Counted from the stretch's first letter, positions 7,200-14,195 are shown. The stretch: DNA of 14,714 bases from Sedimentibacter sp. (GCA_029256005.1 JAQSYS010000016.1:1-14714); one strand, 5' to 3'. Notes: generated by a model not told the origin, from the letters alone. Numbers and translations: made by a program.

Positions 7200-7904
7200 C
7201 TAATTTACTATTTGATTATAAGTGACTGTTTGGGTTCCAAAATTAATAGCTTTTGGATAGTTGCTAAGGCCTCCGAAGAAAAGGTCAATCCAATATAGTG
7301 TTGAATCTTCATGTCCTGAACCTGTATCTTCAACTGTATAATTACTTCTTTGGGTACCATCAGGTAAACTTATGTACCTATCTAAATATATAGCCGTTCC
7401 AAATGGAATGACAGGATTTACAGGATTCCCCCCAGCAAAATGCACTGCTACCATTCCATATTTAGGTGTTTTGCCACTTGCTGTTACTTTTCCTGAGGCA
7501 GCAACATATGCTGTAGCATCTTGATTAGACCTTAGAATCTGTCCTGCTGGTACGATATTACTAAAATACGGATTCATCCTTACTATTGGTGTCCCATCAC
7601 TTCCAATTTTCAATAAATCTCTTTTTTTAAGTTCCTCATCTGTAATACCATTATCCAACTGTTTTAGATTTGAAAATGGTGAATATTTGCCGTTTTCATC
7701 TAGCCCAGCATTGAGGGCATCTTTTAACTCTTGTGGATCAACATTGTTGAGCCATGCAAGTCTTTCAAGTTCATCCTTGGAAATAGTAAAATGTGGAATA
7801 GATTGTTTTTGATAGTTAATTCCTAAGTCTGCATAGACTCCAGCTGGAAATAAACTAATAATCATAAAGACCGCTACCAAGAGCACTAAGAACCTTTTTT
7901 TCAT
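7200..7904 (-). CDS. Exported 3D-domain (double-psi beta-barrel) cell-wall protein
   Basis: This 234-residue protein has a classic signal peptide: MKKR, a hydrophobic core, then cleavage after VYA (residue 25). A helical linker (about 40-100) precedes a C-terminal 3D domain (about 128-234), the barrel found in MltA-type lytic transglycosylases and in Stp/YabE/YocH-type proteins of Firmicutes. Its hallmarks are TAYVAASGKVTASG (131-144), VIPFGTAIYLD (165-175), VEDTG with D193, WIDLFF with D207, and AINFGTQTVTY (219-229). The first of the three name-giving Asp residues, expected in VAVDP, is His here (VAVH, H155), and a short insertion follows. Family members act on peptidoglycan. The ATG follows AAAGGGG by 10 nt. 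A perfect TATAAT lies upstream on the minus strand (7947-7952), but no convincing -35 was found. Confidence 0.82.
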   Translation of the reverse strand: MKKRFLVLLVAVFMIISLFPAGVYADLGINYQKQSIPHFTISKDELERLAWLNNVDPQELKDALNAGLDENGKYSPFSNLKQLDNGITDEELKKRDLLKIGSDGTPIVRMNPYFSNIVPAGQILRSNQDATAYVAASGKVTASGKTPKYGMVAVHFAGGNPVNPVIPFGTAIYLDRYISLPDGTQRSNYTVEDTGSGHEDSTLYWIDLFFGGLSNYPKAINFGTQTVTYNQIVN

Positions 7905-8315
7905 TTTGTAACATCCCCTTTCAAAATATAAGATTATCTTTTATATATTATAACTGGTAAATACATAAAGCGGATATTAACTTTCCACTAAATTACGCCA
8001 ATTTATTACACCTATTTTGGTTTTAGTGCTAATCTTATTAAGCTAACTCTTATAATTGTTTTATTTAAAACAATTATTTTCTCTTTTAAAATACTCATAT
8101 ATTCTCTTCATATATACGTGCTTTTTTAATTACTCATAAACACTCGTCAACTGGCTACTTGATAATTTGTATAATGTAAATGTCTTACTTGAAAAAACTC
8201 ACTTTGACTTTCACTGAACAACTGCAAAATTTTTATCAAAGTCTTTTTTGTGCTTTTTTCTTACCTTCATTTTTGAGAACTTTCCTACTAAATAAAAAAA
8301 GAATTCTAAATAAAC
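7905..8315. other. 411-bp intergenic stretch without a supported gene
   Basis: This AT-rich interval separates the 3D-domain operon from the small ACT-like gene. It holds a minus-strand TATAAT (7947-7952), a 26-bp inverted repeat (8052-8077) and most of the terminator of the next gene (8291-8325). A 19-codon minus-strand reading frame (8211-8270) exists, but I do not call it a gene. Nothing else was recognised. Confidence 0.6.
8052..8077. repeat. Perfect 12-bp inverted repeat with 2-bp spacer
   Basis: Arms ATAATTGTTTTA (8052-8063) and TAAAACAATTAT (8066-8077) are exact complements around TT. On the plus strand the repeat runs into TTTTCTCTTTT, so it could act as a weak terminator, although no plus-strand gene precedes it. 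On the minus strand it lies about 100 bp upstream of the TATAAT of the 3D-domain operon and might be a protein-binding site. Confidence 0.6.
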
Positions 8316-8325
8316 TTAGAATTCT
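8291..8325 (-). terminator. Intrinsic terminator overlapping the end of the ACT-like gene
   Basis: On the minus strand AGAATTCTAA (8316-8325), a 6-nt loop and TTAGAATTCT (8300-8309) are followed by a T-rich tail. The first arm contains the last two sense codons and the TAA stop of the gene, so coding end and terminator share the same bases. Confidence 0.8.
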
Positions 8326-8561
8326 ACAAACTTTGGTGTTACTCCATCCAATTTAACTATTTTTTCTTGCAAGTCTTGAAATTCTTTTTTGTCTCCATAC
8401 AAATGAAGAAGTATTATGCCATCCATTGAGCATTTATCTTCATCTGTCTCGTGAAATCCAACTCTTGTTTTTATAATGCATCCATGTTCCGTAAGTATTT
8501 CTTGCAAATCAGGAGCCTTTGCTGCCCTCTCCTCTACCTTTATCGCCATTATTGAATACAT
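8316..8561 (-). CDS. Small ACT-like protein, resembles TM1266-type putative hydrogenase-system regulators
   Basis: This 81-residue protein starts MYSIMAIKVEERAAKAP and alternates strand, helix, strand, strand, helix, strand. It has EILTEHGCIIKTRVGFHE in the middle and FQDLQEKIVKLDGVTPKFVEF at the end. That is the layout of NikR-C/ACT-like ferredoxin folds, and the EHG.II..R.G pattern resembles the TM1266 family, often annotated as an iron-only hydrogenase system regulator. No hydrogenase genes are in the window, so the role is open. I choose the ATG at 8559-8561 because AGAAGG lies 8 nt upstream. A longer in-frame GTG start at 8570 falls inside that Shine-Dalgarno region. It is downstream of ndk on the same strand with an 89-bp gap. 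A minus-strand TATAAT at 8588-8593 may give it its own transcript. Confidence 0.8.
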   Translation of the reverse strand: MYSIMAIKVEERAAKAPDLQEILTEHGCIIKTRVGFHETDEDKCSMDGIILLHLYGDKKEFQDLQEKIVKLDGVTPKFVEF

Positions 8562-8650
8562 GCTTATCACCTTCTAATATATACTTTATTATATTGTTAC
8601 CATGCTTTTATAAATTTAAACACATATTTTTGTATTTTAAAGTTATGAGT

Positions 8651-9271
8651 TTAAATCTCTTCAAATCTATTTAACAGTTTTCCATCTCTTTCAACCTTCT
8701 CTAAAAACATGGACAACGGTCGAACCCATATGCCTCTTTCCCCGTACAAGGCTTGATAGACTACCATTTCCTCTTCAGTTTCCGAATGCTTTGCTATATG
8801 AAGCATTAAGTATTCATTGCCTTTGAAATGTCTGTATTTTTTTCCTTCATTAATCATGTTATTTTGAATAGTCTCTGAAAACCAGATTTTAATTTCTCGT
8901 TCTGCACTTTCTGGTGAATCTGAAGCATGAACACTGTTTTCAGATTTAGACAATGCAAATCTTCCTCTGATTGAAGATGGTTCAGCATTTTTAGGGTCTG
9001 TTGCACCATTTATCTTTCGAACCTCTTCAACAGCATTTTCTCCTTCAACTATTAGCGCACACAATTCACCTCTAGTTATGTAGTCAATAAGCTCTTTGAA
9101 AAATGGTTTTTCCTTGTGTTCTATGTAATGATCTTTAGCAATTTCTATTGTTGGTTTGATTATTTTCATTACTACTATGTGTAAGTATGATTTTTCATAA
9201 ATCGATATGATTTCACCCATTAATTTTCTTTCCATTGCATCAGGCTTTATCAGTACTAAAGTTCTTTCCAT
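8651..9271 (-). CDS. ndk: Nucleoside diphosphate kinase with a C-terminal DUF1653 domain
   Basis: NDK transfers the gamma-phosphate from ATP to other NDPs through a phospho-histidine. Residues 1-135 hold the complete catalytic set: K9 (LIKPDA), Y49, R85, T91, R102 (IRGRFA), N112, and the active histidine H115 in NSVHASDSPESAEREI. Ordinary bacterial NDKs are about 135-150 residues, but this one is 206. The extra part (about 144-206) reads KKYRHFKGNEYLML, ALYGERGIWVRPLSMFLE and a final NRFEEI. This matches the pattern of DUF1653, a small domain usually encoded on its own (KYRHyKGg.Y...vvY.aly....wvRPl.mF.e......RF). The ATG follows GGAGG at good spacing. The gene is divergent from the SNF2 gene. 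NDK activity is near certain; what the added domain does is unknown. Confidence 0.93.
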   Translation of the reverse strand: MERTLVLIKPDAMERKLMGEIISIYEKSYLHIVVMKIIKPTIEIAKDHYIEHKEKPFFKELIDYITRGELCALIVEGENAVEEVRKINGATDPKNAEPSSIRGRFALSKSENSVHASDSPESAEREIKIWFSETIQNNMINEGKKYRHFKGNEYLMLHIAKHSETEEEMVVYQALYGERGIWVRPLSMFLEKVERDGKLLNRFEEI

Positions 9272-9290
9272 GGCTGCCTCCTTTTTTTAT

Positions 9291-9319
9291 ATTATATATA
9301 AATTAATATACTTTTTAAA
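9291..9319 (-). promoter_or_regulatory. Possible promoter of ndk
   Basis: Minus-strand TTTAAA (9314-9319), a 17-bp spacer and TATAAT (9291-9296). It would leave a leader of only about a dozen bases, just enough for the Shine-Dalgarno, so this is tentative. Confidence 0.35.
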
Positions 9320-9360
9320 GAGTAATAATTATTTGCCATCACTTTTTATAAAATTCGCCC

Positions 9361-9389
9361 TTTTAAATTTTTTTCAATTGATATATAAT
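9361..9389 (+). promoter_or_regulatory. Possible promoter of the SNF2 gene
   Basis: A perfect TATAAT (9384-9389) lies 37 bp upstream of the ATG. The -35 at 17-bp spacing (TTTTAA, 9361-9366) is poor, so only the -10 is convincing. Confidence 0.35.
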
Positions 9390-9426
9390 AGTATATTAGA
9401 TTATTTTTTAAGCAGGTGAAAATTAG

Positions 9427-12400
9427 ATGGTGGGAAAAATAAATTTTAATATAAATGATATAAAAAATTGTTCAGAAAATTCATTAACATATAAGCGTGG
9501 AGTTGAATATTACAACATGAACATGGTAGTAAAAATCAGCACAGAAAAACTTCAAAGTAAAGATGAAGATGTGTCTATCACAAAATATTCTGCATTAGTC
9601 AAGGGAAACAACTATTCCTCCTATGATACAGAAGTAATATTGGATGAAAAAGGAGATATTGCTGATTTTGACTGTGATTGTCCTGCTTTTATGGAAAACA
9701 TGGGTGGCTGTAAGCACATAGTTGCTACTATGTTGAAAATTCACTACAGCTATTATCCTAAAATAATTTCTTATAAAGATGTGGTTTTTAAAGAAAATAA
9801 ATCTCTACCTAAAAAGCGTAATTTCCCACTGGAAGACTTGATAAGTGTATTTGAAAACAAAATCAAGGAAAGTGTAATAACTGAGCAAAAAGAAGGGTCA
9901 GTTACACTTAAGCCTATTTTGTTTATAGCAGGCAAGGAGGATATAGGAGTTGAATTTACTATAGGTTCCACAAGACAATACGTTGTGAAAGATGCTTATG
10001 AGCTTGCTGATAATATTAAAAACAAAGTCAAAGTAGTGTACGGAAAAAGTCTGGAATTTAATCATGAAATAAGCAGCTTTGACAAAAGCTCAAAACCCTT
10101 GGCTGCTTTTATAAGAGATGAAGCTGATTCATATAGGCAAGTTGTCAAAAAAACATCAGGATTATATAATTCATCCACACTAAGCGGGCGTGCCTTCAGG
10201 ATTCTTCCATATTCATTTGATTCGTTTTTTAATTTGTTTGTAGGAAGAACTATTGAATGCCACGGAATCAAATACCCTTACAACGAACTTGTATTTTCAA
10301 ACAATGACCCAGAAGTTGAATTTTATATCAACGAAGAAGATAACGAGCAATATTATCTAAAAACAAATTTATATATTTTCTTCATGGTAAAATCAAAAAA
10401 TAGCACATACGTAATTGTTGACAATACAATTTATAAATGCTCAAAGGAATTTGAAGAAAATGTATTGCCTGCTGTCATTAAAATAATGATGCAGCAGACA
10501 AAATCAATTAATCTCGACAAAGAACTAATGGGTAAATTTTGTTCTGCCGTTCTTCCCCAAATTTCAAAGTATGCTAAAGTTAAAAACGATCTTAAAGTTT
10601 CTGAAAAGCTAAATGTTATGCCTCTTTCATCCATCATATATCTTGACTGCAACAGCCAGGGGCATTTATATGCATCTGTAGCTTTTTCATATGGTGATAT
10701 TGAAATCAACCCTTTCAGAAAGTCTTCCAAGGATGACACAGTTGTAAGAAACATTCTTGATGAAACCAAGGTTCTAGTTGCTATAGAAAATTCAGGCTTT
10801 AAAAAAACATCTGTGAAATATAACATGACAGATGAAGATAAAATTTTCGAATTTTTAACATCAGGTGTAAGTAATCTAACTTCTATTTGCGAAGTTAATA
10901 TAAGTGATGACTTTAAAAAAATAAATATTAAGTATCCAAGGTCCATGACTATGGGCATCAAGCTTGAAAGCAACTTAATTGGAATTGAAATAGGCAAGCT
11001 AGAATTTGACCCTTCTGATTTAAAGGATATTTTGGCATCCTATAAAAGAAAGAAAAAATACTTCAGGTTAAAAGATGGATCCTTTTTAAATATTGATAAT
11101 GAATATTTCAACACTCTGCAAAGGCTTGTAGAAGATTTAAATGTAACTGAAAGTGATCTGGAAAAAGGTCTCATTGAATTACCTAAGTATCGTTCTTTAT
11201 ATTTAGACAGCTTAATTAAAAACAATGCTTGGATTCAAGTAGATAAATCACAAAACTTCAGAGAAATGATTAGAAGTATTAATGAATCTGATGACTTGGA
11301 TTTTCTAATACCTGAAAATTTAAAGTCAATTATGAGAAGCTACCAACATACAGGCTTTAAGTGGTTAAAATCACTCTCAAAATATTCATTAGGAGGAATT
11401 TTAGCAGATGATATGGGACTAGGCAAGACACTTCAAGTTATAAGCTTAGTAGCATCAGATGACAGTAATAAACCTTCGATAGTTGTATGTCCAACTTCCC
11501 TGGTTTATAACTGGAAAAGTGAAATTGAGCGATTTTCGCCGGAAATCTCAACCCTTATAGTAGCAGGGACATCTACAGAAAGATGCGATTTAATATCAAC
11601 AATCAATGAATATAATTTAATATTAACTTCCTATGATCTTATAAAACGCGACATAGAATTTTACGATAATTATGATTTCAAATACTGTATATTAGATGAA
11701 GCTCAATACATTAAAAATTCAACAACACAAAATGCAAAAGCTGTAAAGCTTTTAAAAAGTCAGGTTTGCTTTGCTCTTACGGGAACTCCAATAGAAAATT
11801 CTCTGGCTGATTTATGGTCTATTTTTGATTTTATAATGCCTGGTTATCTTTATAGTTATAAGGAATTCAGAGATAAATATGAAATTCCAATAGTTAAAGA
11901 CGAAGATGTTTCAATGCTTCAAAGGCTGAACAAACAAATATCTCCTTTTATTCTTAGAAGATTAAAAAAAGATGTTCTTAAGGAACTTCCGGACAAAATT
12001 GAAACTCTGACATTTGCTCAAATGGAGGAAACTCAAAGGAAGCTATATGAAGCAGAGCTCTTGAAGCTAAATAATGAATTTAAGAATGAAATTAAAGAAA
12101 AAGGTTATGAAAAAAGCCAAATAAAAATTCTCTCTATGCTTACAAGGTTAAGACAAATATGTTGCGACCCTACTCTTTGCTATGATAACTATGATGGTGG
12201 CAGCGCAAAGTTAGATCTATGCATGGAAATTATTAAAAACAGTATAGAAAACAACCATAAAATATTAATATTTTCTCAATTTACTTCTATGTTAAGAATA
12301 ATAGAAAAGGAGTTGATTTTTAACAACATTGCTTATTATATGCTTACGGGAGCAACCAAAAGCATGGAAAGACTGGACCTGGCTAATCGATTCAACATAG

Positions 12401-12714
12401 ATAGTACACAGGTATTTTTAATATCATTAAAAGCTGGCGGAACGGGTCTTAATCTGACAGGAGCTGATGTGGTTATTCACTTCGACCCATGGTGGAATAT
12501 AAGTGCTCAAAACCAAGCTACTGACAGGACACATCGAATAGGACAAAACAACAAGGTTCAAGTATTTAAGCTAATAGCTAAAAATACAATTGAAGAAAAA
12601 ATCGAAAAGCTTCAACAAAATAAAAAAGATTTAGCAGATACTGTAATTAAGAAAGGTGAAGTGTTAATAAACTCACTGACCAAAAATGAAATTGATAGCT
12701 TGTTTCAAATTTAA
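9427..12714 (+). CDS. SWIM zinc-finger SNF2-family ATPase/helicase-like protein
   Basis: This 1095-residue protein has the layout of bacterial stand-alone SNF2 proteins. A SWIM zinc finger lies near the start (C83, C85, C95, H97; CxC-x9-CxH). A long middle region (about 130-600) corresponds to the bacterial SNF2-associated part. The two-lobed motor follows: motif I GGILADDMGLGKT (656-668, K667), Ia VCPTSLVYNW, motif II as DEAQ (757-760), motif III LTGTPIEN (from 784), motif V SLKAGGTGLNLTGAD (about 1000-1014) and motif VI DRTHRIGQ (1033-1040). Such proteins use ATP to move along double-stranded DNA or remodel protein-DNA complexes. The exact role of this class in Clostridia is not established. 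The ATG at 9427 follows GCAGGTG. No methylase, nuclease or other defence gene adjoins it, so it is not evidently part of a DISARM- or restriction-type system. Confidence 0.95.
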   Translation: MVGKINFNINDIKNCSENSLTYKRGVEYYNMNMVVKISTEKLQSKDEDVSITKYSALVKGNNYSSYDTEVILDEKGDIADFDCDCPAFMENMGGCKHIVATMLKIHYSYYPKIISYKDVVFKENKSLPKKRNFPLEDLISVFENKIKESVITEQKEGSVTLKPILFIAGKEDIGVEFTIGSTRQYVVKDAYELADNIKNKVKVVYGKSLEFNHEISSFDKSSKPLAAFIRDEADSYRQVVKKTSGLYNSSTLSGRAFRILPYSFDSFFNLFVGRTIECHGIKYPYNELVFSNNDPEVEFYINEEDNEQYYLKTNLYIFFMVKSKNSTYVIVDNTIYKCSKEFEENVLPAVIKIMMQQTKSINLDKELMGKFCSAVLPQISKYAKVKNDLKVSEKLNVMPLSSIIYLDCNSQGHLYASVAFSYGDIEINPFRKSSKDDTVVRNILDETKVLVAIENSGFKKTSVKYNMTDEDKIFEFLTSGVSNLTSICEVNISDDFKKINIKYPRSMTMGIKLESNLIGIEIGKLEFDPSDLKDILASYKRKKKYFRLKDGSFLNIDNEYFNTLQRLVEDLNVTESDLEKGLIELPKYRSLYLDSLIKNNAWIQVDKSQNFREMIRSINESDDLDFLIPENLKSIMRSYQHTGFKWLKSLSKYSLGGILADDMGLGKTLQVISLVASDDSNKPSIVVCPTSLVYNWKSEIERFSPEISTLIVAGTSTERCDLISTINEYNLILTSYDLIKRDIEFYDNYDFKYCILDEAQYIKNSTTQNAKAVKLLKSQVCFALTGTPIENSLADLWSIFDFIMPGYLYSYKEFRDKYEIPIVKDEDVSMLQRLNKQISPFILRRLKKDVLKELPDKIETLTFAQMEETQRKLYEAELLKLNNEFKNEIKEKGYEKSQIKILSMLTRLRQICCDPTLCYDNYDGGSAKLDLCMEIIKNSIENNHKILIFSQFTSMLRIIEKELIFNNIAYYMLTGATKSMERLDLANRFNIDSTQVFLISLKAGGTGLNLTGADVVIHFDPWWNISAQNQATDRTHRIGQNNKVQVFKLIAKNTIEEKIEKLQQNKKDLADTVIKKGEVLINSLTKNEIDSLFQI

Positions 12715-12732
12715 TAGAAATTATAAAACAAT

Positions 12733-12761
12733 TTGGAAATTTCTAAACAGTATATTAAAAT
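12733..12761 (+). promoter_or_regulatory. Predicted promoter of the 52-residue small protein
   Basis: TTGGAA (12733-12738), a 17-bp spacer and TAAAAT (12756-12761) begin 19 bp past the SNF2 stop codon and give a leader of about 29 nt. The small gene can therefore be expressed apart from SNF2. Confidence 0.55.
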
Positions 12762-12796
12762 AGTTTTTGCAGAAGATATTGTTGAGGTGATAAAAT

Positions 12797-12955
12797 ATGA
12801 AAATGAAAATGATGAGAACACCTGGAAGTCTCATGCTTGGTATTGGTTTGACAGCTGCTGCAGTTGCAATGGCACCAGTTGTGAAAAACATGATAAATAA
12901 CAAAACAAATGAAAAGTTAAATTCTTCTGATTTTAACATGAATAAGTATTCTTAA
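12797..12955 (+). CDS. Small hydrophobic protein of unknown function, 52 residues
   Basis: An ATG at 12797 follows GAGGTGAT at proper spacing, and the frame runs 52 codons to TAA. The product starts MKMKMMRTPG, has one apolar helix (about 11-29, SLMLGIGLTAAAVAMAPVV), then a polar Asn/Lys-rich tail ending NMNKYS. It is preceded by its own candidate promoter and followed by a strong terminator, so it is a complete transcription unit, which supports a real gene. The helix may sit in the membrane or be a short amphipathic anchor. I do not recognise a family, although short Gly/Ala-rich proteins of this shape occur in Clostridia. A minus-strand frame covering the same bases lacks these signals and is not called. 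Confidence 0.72.
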   Translation: MKMKMMRTPGSLMLGIGLTAAAVAMAPVVKNMINNKTNEKLNSSDFNMNKYS

Positions 12956-12967
12956 CATTTAACTTCA

Positions 12968-13000
12968 AAAAATAAAACCCGATTAGGGTTTTATTTTTTT
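12968..13000 (+). terminator. Intrinsic terminator after the small protein gene
   Basis: AAAAATAAAACCC (12968-12980), loop GATTA, and GGGTTTTATTTTT (12986-12998) form perfect 13-bp arms ending in a T-run. It isolates the small gene from perR, whose -35 begins 11 bp later. Confidence 0.9.
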
Positions 13001-13010
13001 GAAAATATGC

Positions 13011-13039
13011 TTGACAAAAAGAAAAATTGTATATATTAT
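13011..13039 (+). promoter_or_regulatory. Sigma-A promoter of the perR-rubrerythrin operon
   Basis: A perfect -35 TTGACA (13011-13016), a 17-bp spacer and TATTAT (13034-13039). Transcription should start near 13046, inside the first operator. Confidence 0.85.
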
Positions 13040-13043
13040 TATA

Positions 13044-13075
13044 TTGTAATCATTACAAGTTAGTAAGTATTACAA
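13044..13075 (+). promoter_or_regulatory. Two tandem Fur-family (PerR) operators
   Basis: TTGTAAT-C-ATTACAA (13044-13058) is a perfect 7-1-7 inverted repeat, the geometry of PerR/Fur/Zur boxes. A second copy, TAGTAAG-T-ATTACAA (13061-13075), keeps the right half exactly and five of seven bases of the left half. It begins 17 bp after the first. Box 1 covers the predicted transcription start and box 2 lies just downstream, which suits repression. With perR itself as the first gene, autoregulation is the simplest reading. Confidence 0.8.
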
Positions 13076-13091
13076 TTTCCTAGGAGGGATT

Positions 13092-13532
13092 ATGAAAGTT
13101 ATATATGCAGATTTATTAAATGAATTGAAAAGCAGAAATATTCGTCTATCCCATCAAAGGTTAAAAGTATTGGAATATCTTACTAAAAACTACACTCATC
13201 CTACTGTTGACCAGATATATAACGGACTTCACCAAGATGTTCCTACATTATCAAAAACTACTGTGTATAATACATTAAATTCACTGGTAGATGCAGGATT
13301 AGTGAGAGTCATAAACATTGAGGACAATGAAACACGCTATGATATTGATACTGACAATCATGGACATTTTAAATGCGAGAAATGCCGAAAAATCTATGAT
13401 TTTAAAATCAATATAGACTCCTTTGATGCTCATGAATTGGATCATTTTAAAATATTTGACAAAAACATTTATTTTAAAGGTATTTGCCGACAATGTCAAA
13501 TAGATTCAAGCAATATTCAATCAAACAACTAA
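13092..13532 (+). CDS. perR: PerR-type peroxide-sensing repressor (Fur family)
   Basis: This 146-residue Fur-family regulator has an N-terminal winged helix (about 1-80; LSKTTVYNTLNSLVDAGLV is the recognition region) and a C-terminal metal-binding dimer domain. The regulatory-site residues H36, D84, H90, H92 and D103 match B. subtilis PerR H37, D85, H91, H93 and D104, one position shorter. The Asp at the last position is the one associated with PerR rather than the Glu of Fur. Structural zinc cysteines are C95/C98 and C132/C135. PerR with iron represses peroxide-defence genes and is inactivated when H2O2 oxidises the site histidines. The ATG follows AGGAGGG. It sits behind two operators and 28 bp ahead of rubrerythrin, a typical PerR target in clostridia. 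The assignment to PerR rather than Fur or Zur rests on these residues. Confidence 0.9.
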   Translation: MKVIYADLLNELKSRNIRLSHQRLKVLEYLTKNYTHPTVDQIYNGLHQDVPTLSKTTVYNTLNSLVDAGLVRVINIEDNETRYDIDTDNHGHFKCEKCRKIYDFKINIDSFDAHELDHFKIFDKNIYFKGICRQCQIDSSNIQSNN

Positions 13533-13560
13533 AAAATATATATTATGGAGGACTTAAAAA

Positions 13561-14049
13561 ATGGAAAAAACACTACAGTACTTAATGGAAGGCTTTGCGG
13601 GAGAATCACAAGCAAACAGAAAATATTTAGCATATGCTAAAAAAGCAGAAAAAGAAGGCAAAACAAATGCTGCTAAATTATTCAAGGCAGCATCTGATGC
13701 AGAAGCATTGCATGCTCAAAAACATTTAGAGGTAGCTGGGAAAATTAAAACAACAGTAGATAACTTACAGGATGCTGTTGCAGGTGAAACATATGAATTT
13801 GAAAGTATGTATCCAGAATTTATAAAAGCAGCCGAAGCTGAAGGAAACAAATCTGCAATAAATACTTTTACATTAGCAATGGAAGCTGAAAAAGTTCATG
13901 CTAAATTATATAAGGAAGCATTAGAAAACCTTGATGAAACAGAAGAAGTATTCTACTATCTGTGTCCTGTTTGCGGAAACATTGAAAAAGCAGTTCCGGA
14001 CAAATGTAGTATATGCGGAGTACCGGGTTCAAAATTTATAAAATATTAA
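13561..14049 (+). CDS. rbr: Rubrerythrin (peroxide reductase)
   Basis: This 162-residue short rubrerythrin reduces H2O2 to water in the cytoplasm, taking electrons through rubredoxin/NADH in anaerobes. The N-terminal four-helix diiron domain has E15 (GESQANRKY), the pair E48/H51 (EALH), E76/E79 (AGETYEFESMYPEF) and E110/H113 (EKVH). The C-terminal rubredoxin-like knuckle runs from about 131 to 162 with CPVC (C135, C138) and CSIC (C149, C152). The order is the normal one, not the reverse rubrerythrin of some clostridia. The ATG follows GGAGG, 28 bp after the perR stop with no terminator between, so it is the second gene of a perR-controlled operon. A U-tailed hairpin follows. Confidence 0.95.
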   Translation: MEKTLQYLMEGFAGESQANRKYLAYAKKAEKEGKTNAAKLFKAASDAEALHAQKHLEVAGKIKTTVDNLQDAVAGETYEFESMYPEFIKAAEAEGNKSAINTFTLAMEAEKVHAKLYKEALENLDETEEVFYYLCPVCGNIEKAVPDKCSICGVPGSKFIKY

Positions 14050-14067
14050 AATAAAAGATTATTTGTT

Positions 14068-14097
14068 GACTGCTCGATATTGAGTGGTCCTTTTTTT
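14068..14097 (+). terminator. Intrinsic terminator of the perR-rubrerythrin operon
   Basis: GACTGCTC (14068-14075), a 6-nt loop and GAGTGGTC (14082-14089) pair fully if two G-U wobbles are allowed, and a run of seven T follows. It begins 19 bp past the rubrerythrin stop. Confidence 0.8.
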
Positions 14098-14154
14098 GTT
14101 GTAGCAATTAATGGTAGTTAACGTTTTTTCAATATTTTAGTCTGTTTTAAAATC

Positions 14155-14182
14155 TTATTATTCGCATTAATGCGAATAATAA
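14155..14182. promoter_or_regulatory. Perfect 28-bp palindrome, likely regulator-binding site
   Basis: The half-site TTATTATTCGCATT (14155-14168) is followed at once by its exact complement (14169-14182) with no spacer. It is not followed by a T-run, so it is not a terminator. Its centre lies about 62 bp upstream of the start site predicted from the downstream promoter, a classic activator position. The regulator is unknown. Confidence 0.65.
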
Positions 14183-14195
14183 TTAAAATTAACGC

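Noticed and set aside
8211..8270. Minus-strand 19-codon frame MKVRKKHKKDFDKNFAVVQ, with longer open stretches in another frame after it
   Set aside because: Too short and no recognised family; the AGGA upstream is poorly spaced. It could be a gene relic, but nothing supports it beyond composition.
10431..10997. 188-codon minus-strand frame inside the SNF2 gene
   Set aside because: It is the antisense shadow of a gene with clear motifs before and after; its own product shows no recognisable domain.
9427..12714. SNF2 protein as part of an antiphage system (DISARM-like or restriction-type)
   Set aside because: No methylase, nuclease, PLD or DUF1998-type neighbour; the neighbours are ndk, a small protein and perR. 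The layout fits stand-alone bacterial SNF2 proteins.
12721..12939. 72-codon minus-strand frame opposite the small hydrophobic protein
   Set aside because: No Shine-Dalgarno, promoter or terminator fits it, while the plus-strand 52-codon gene has all three.
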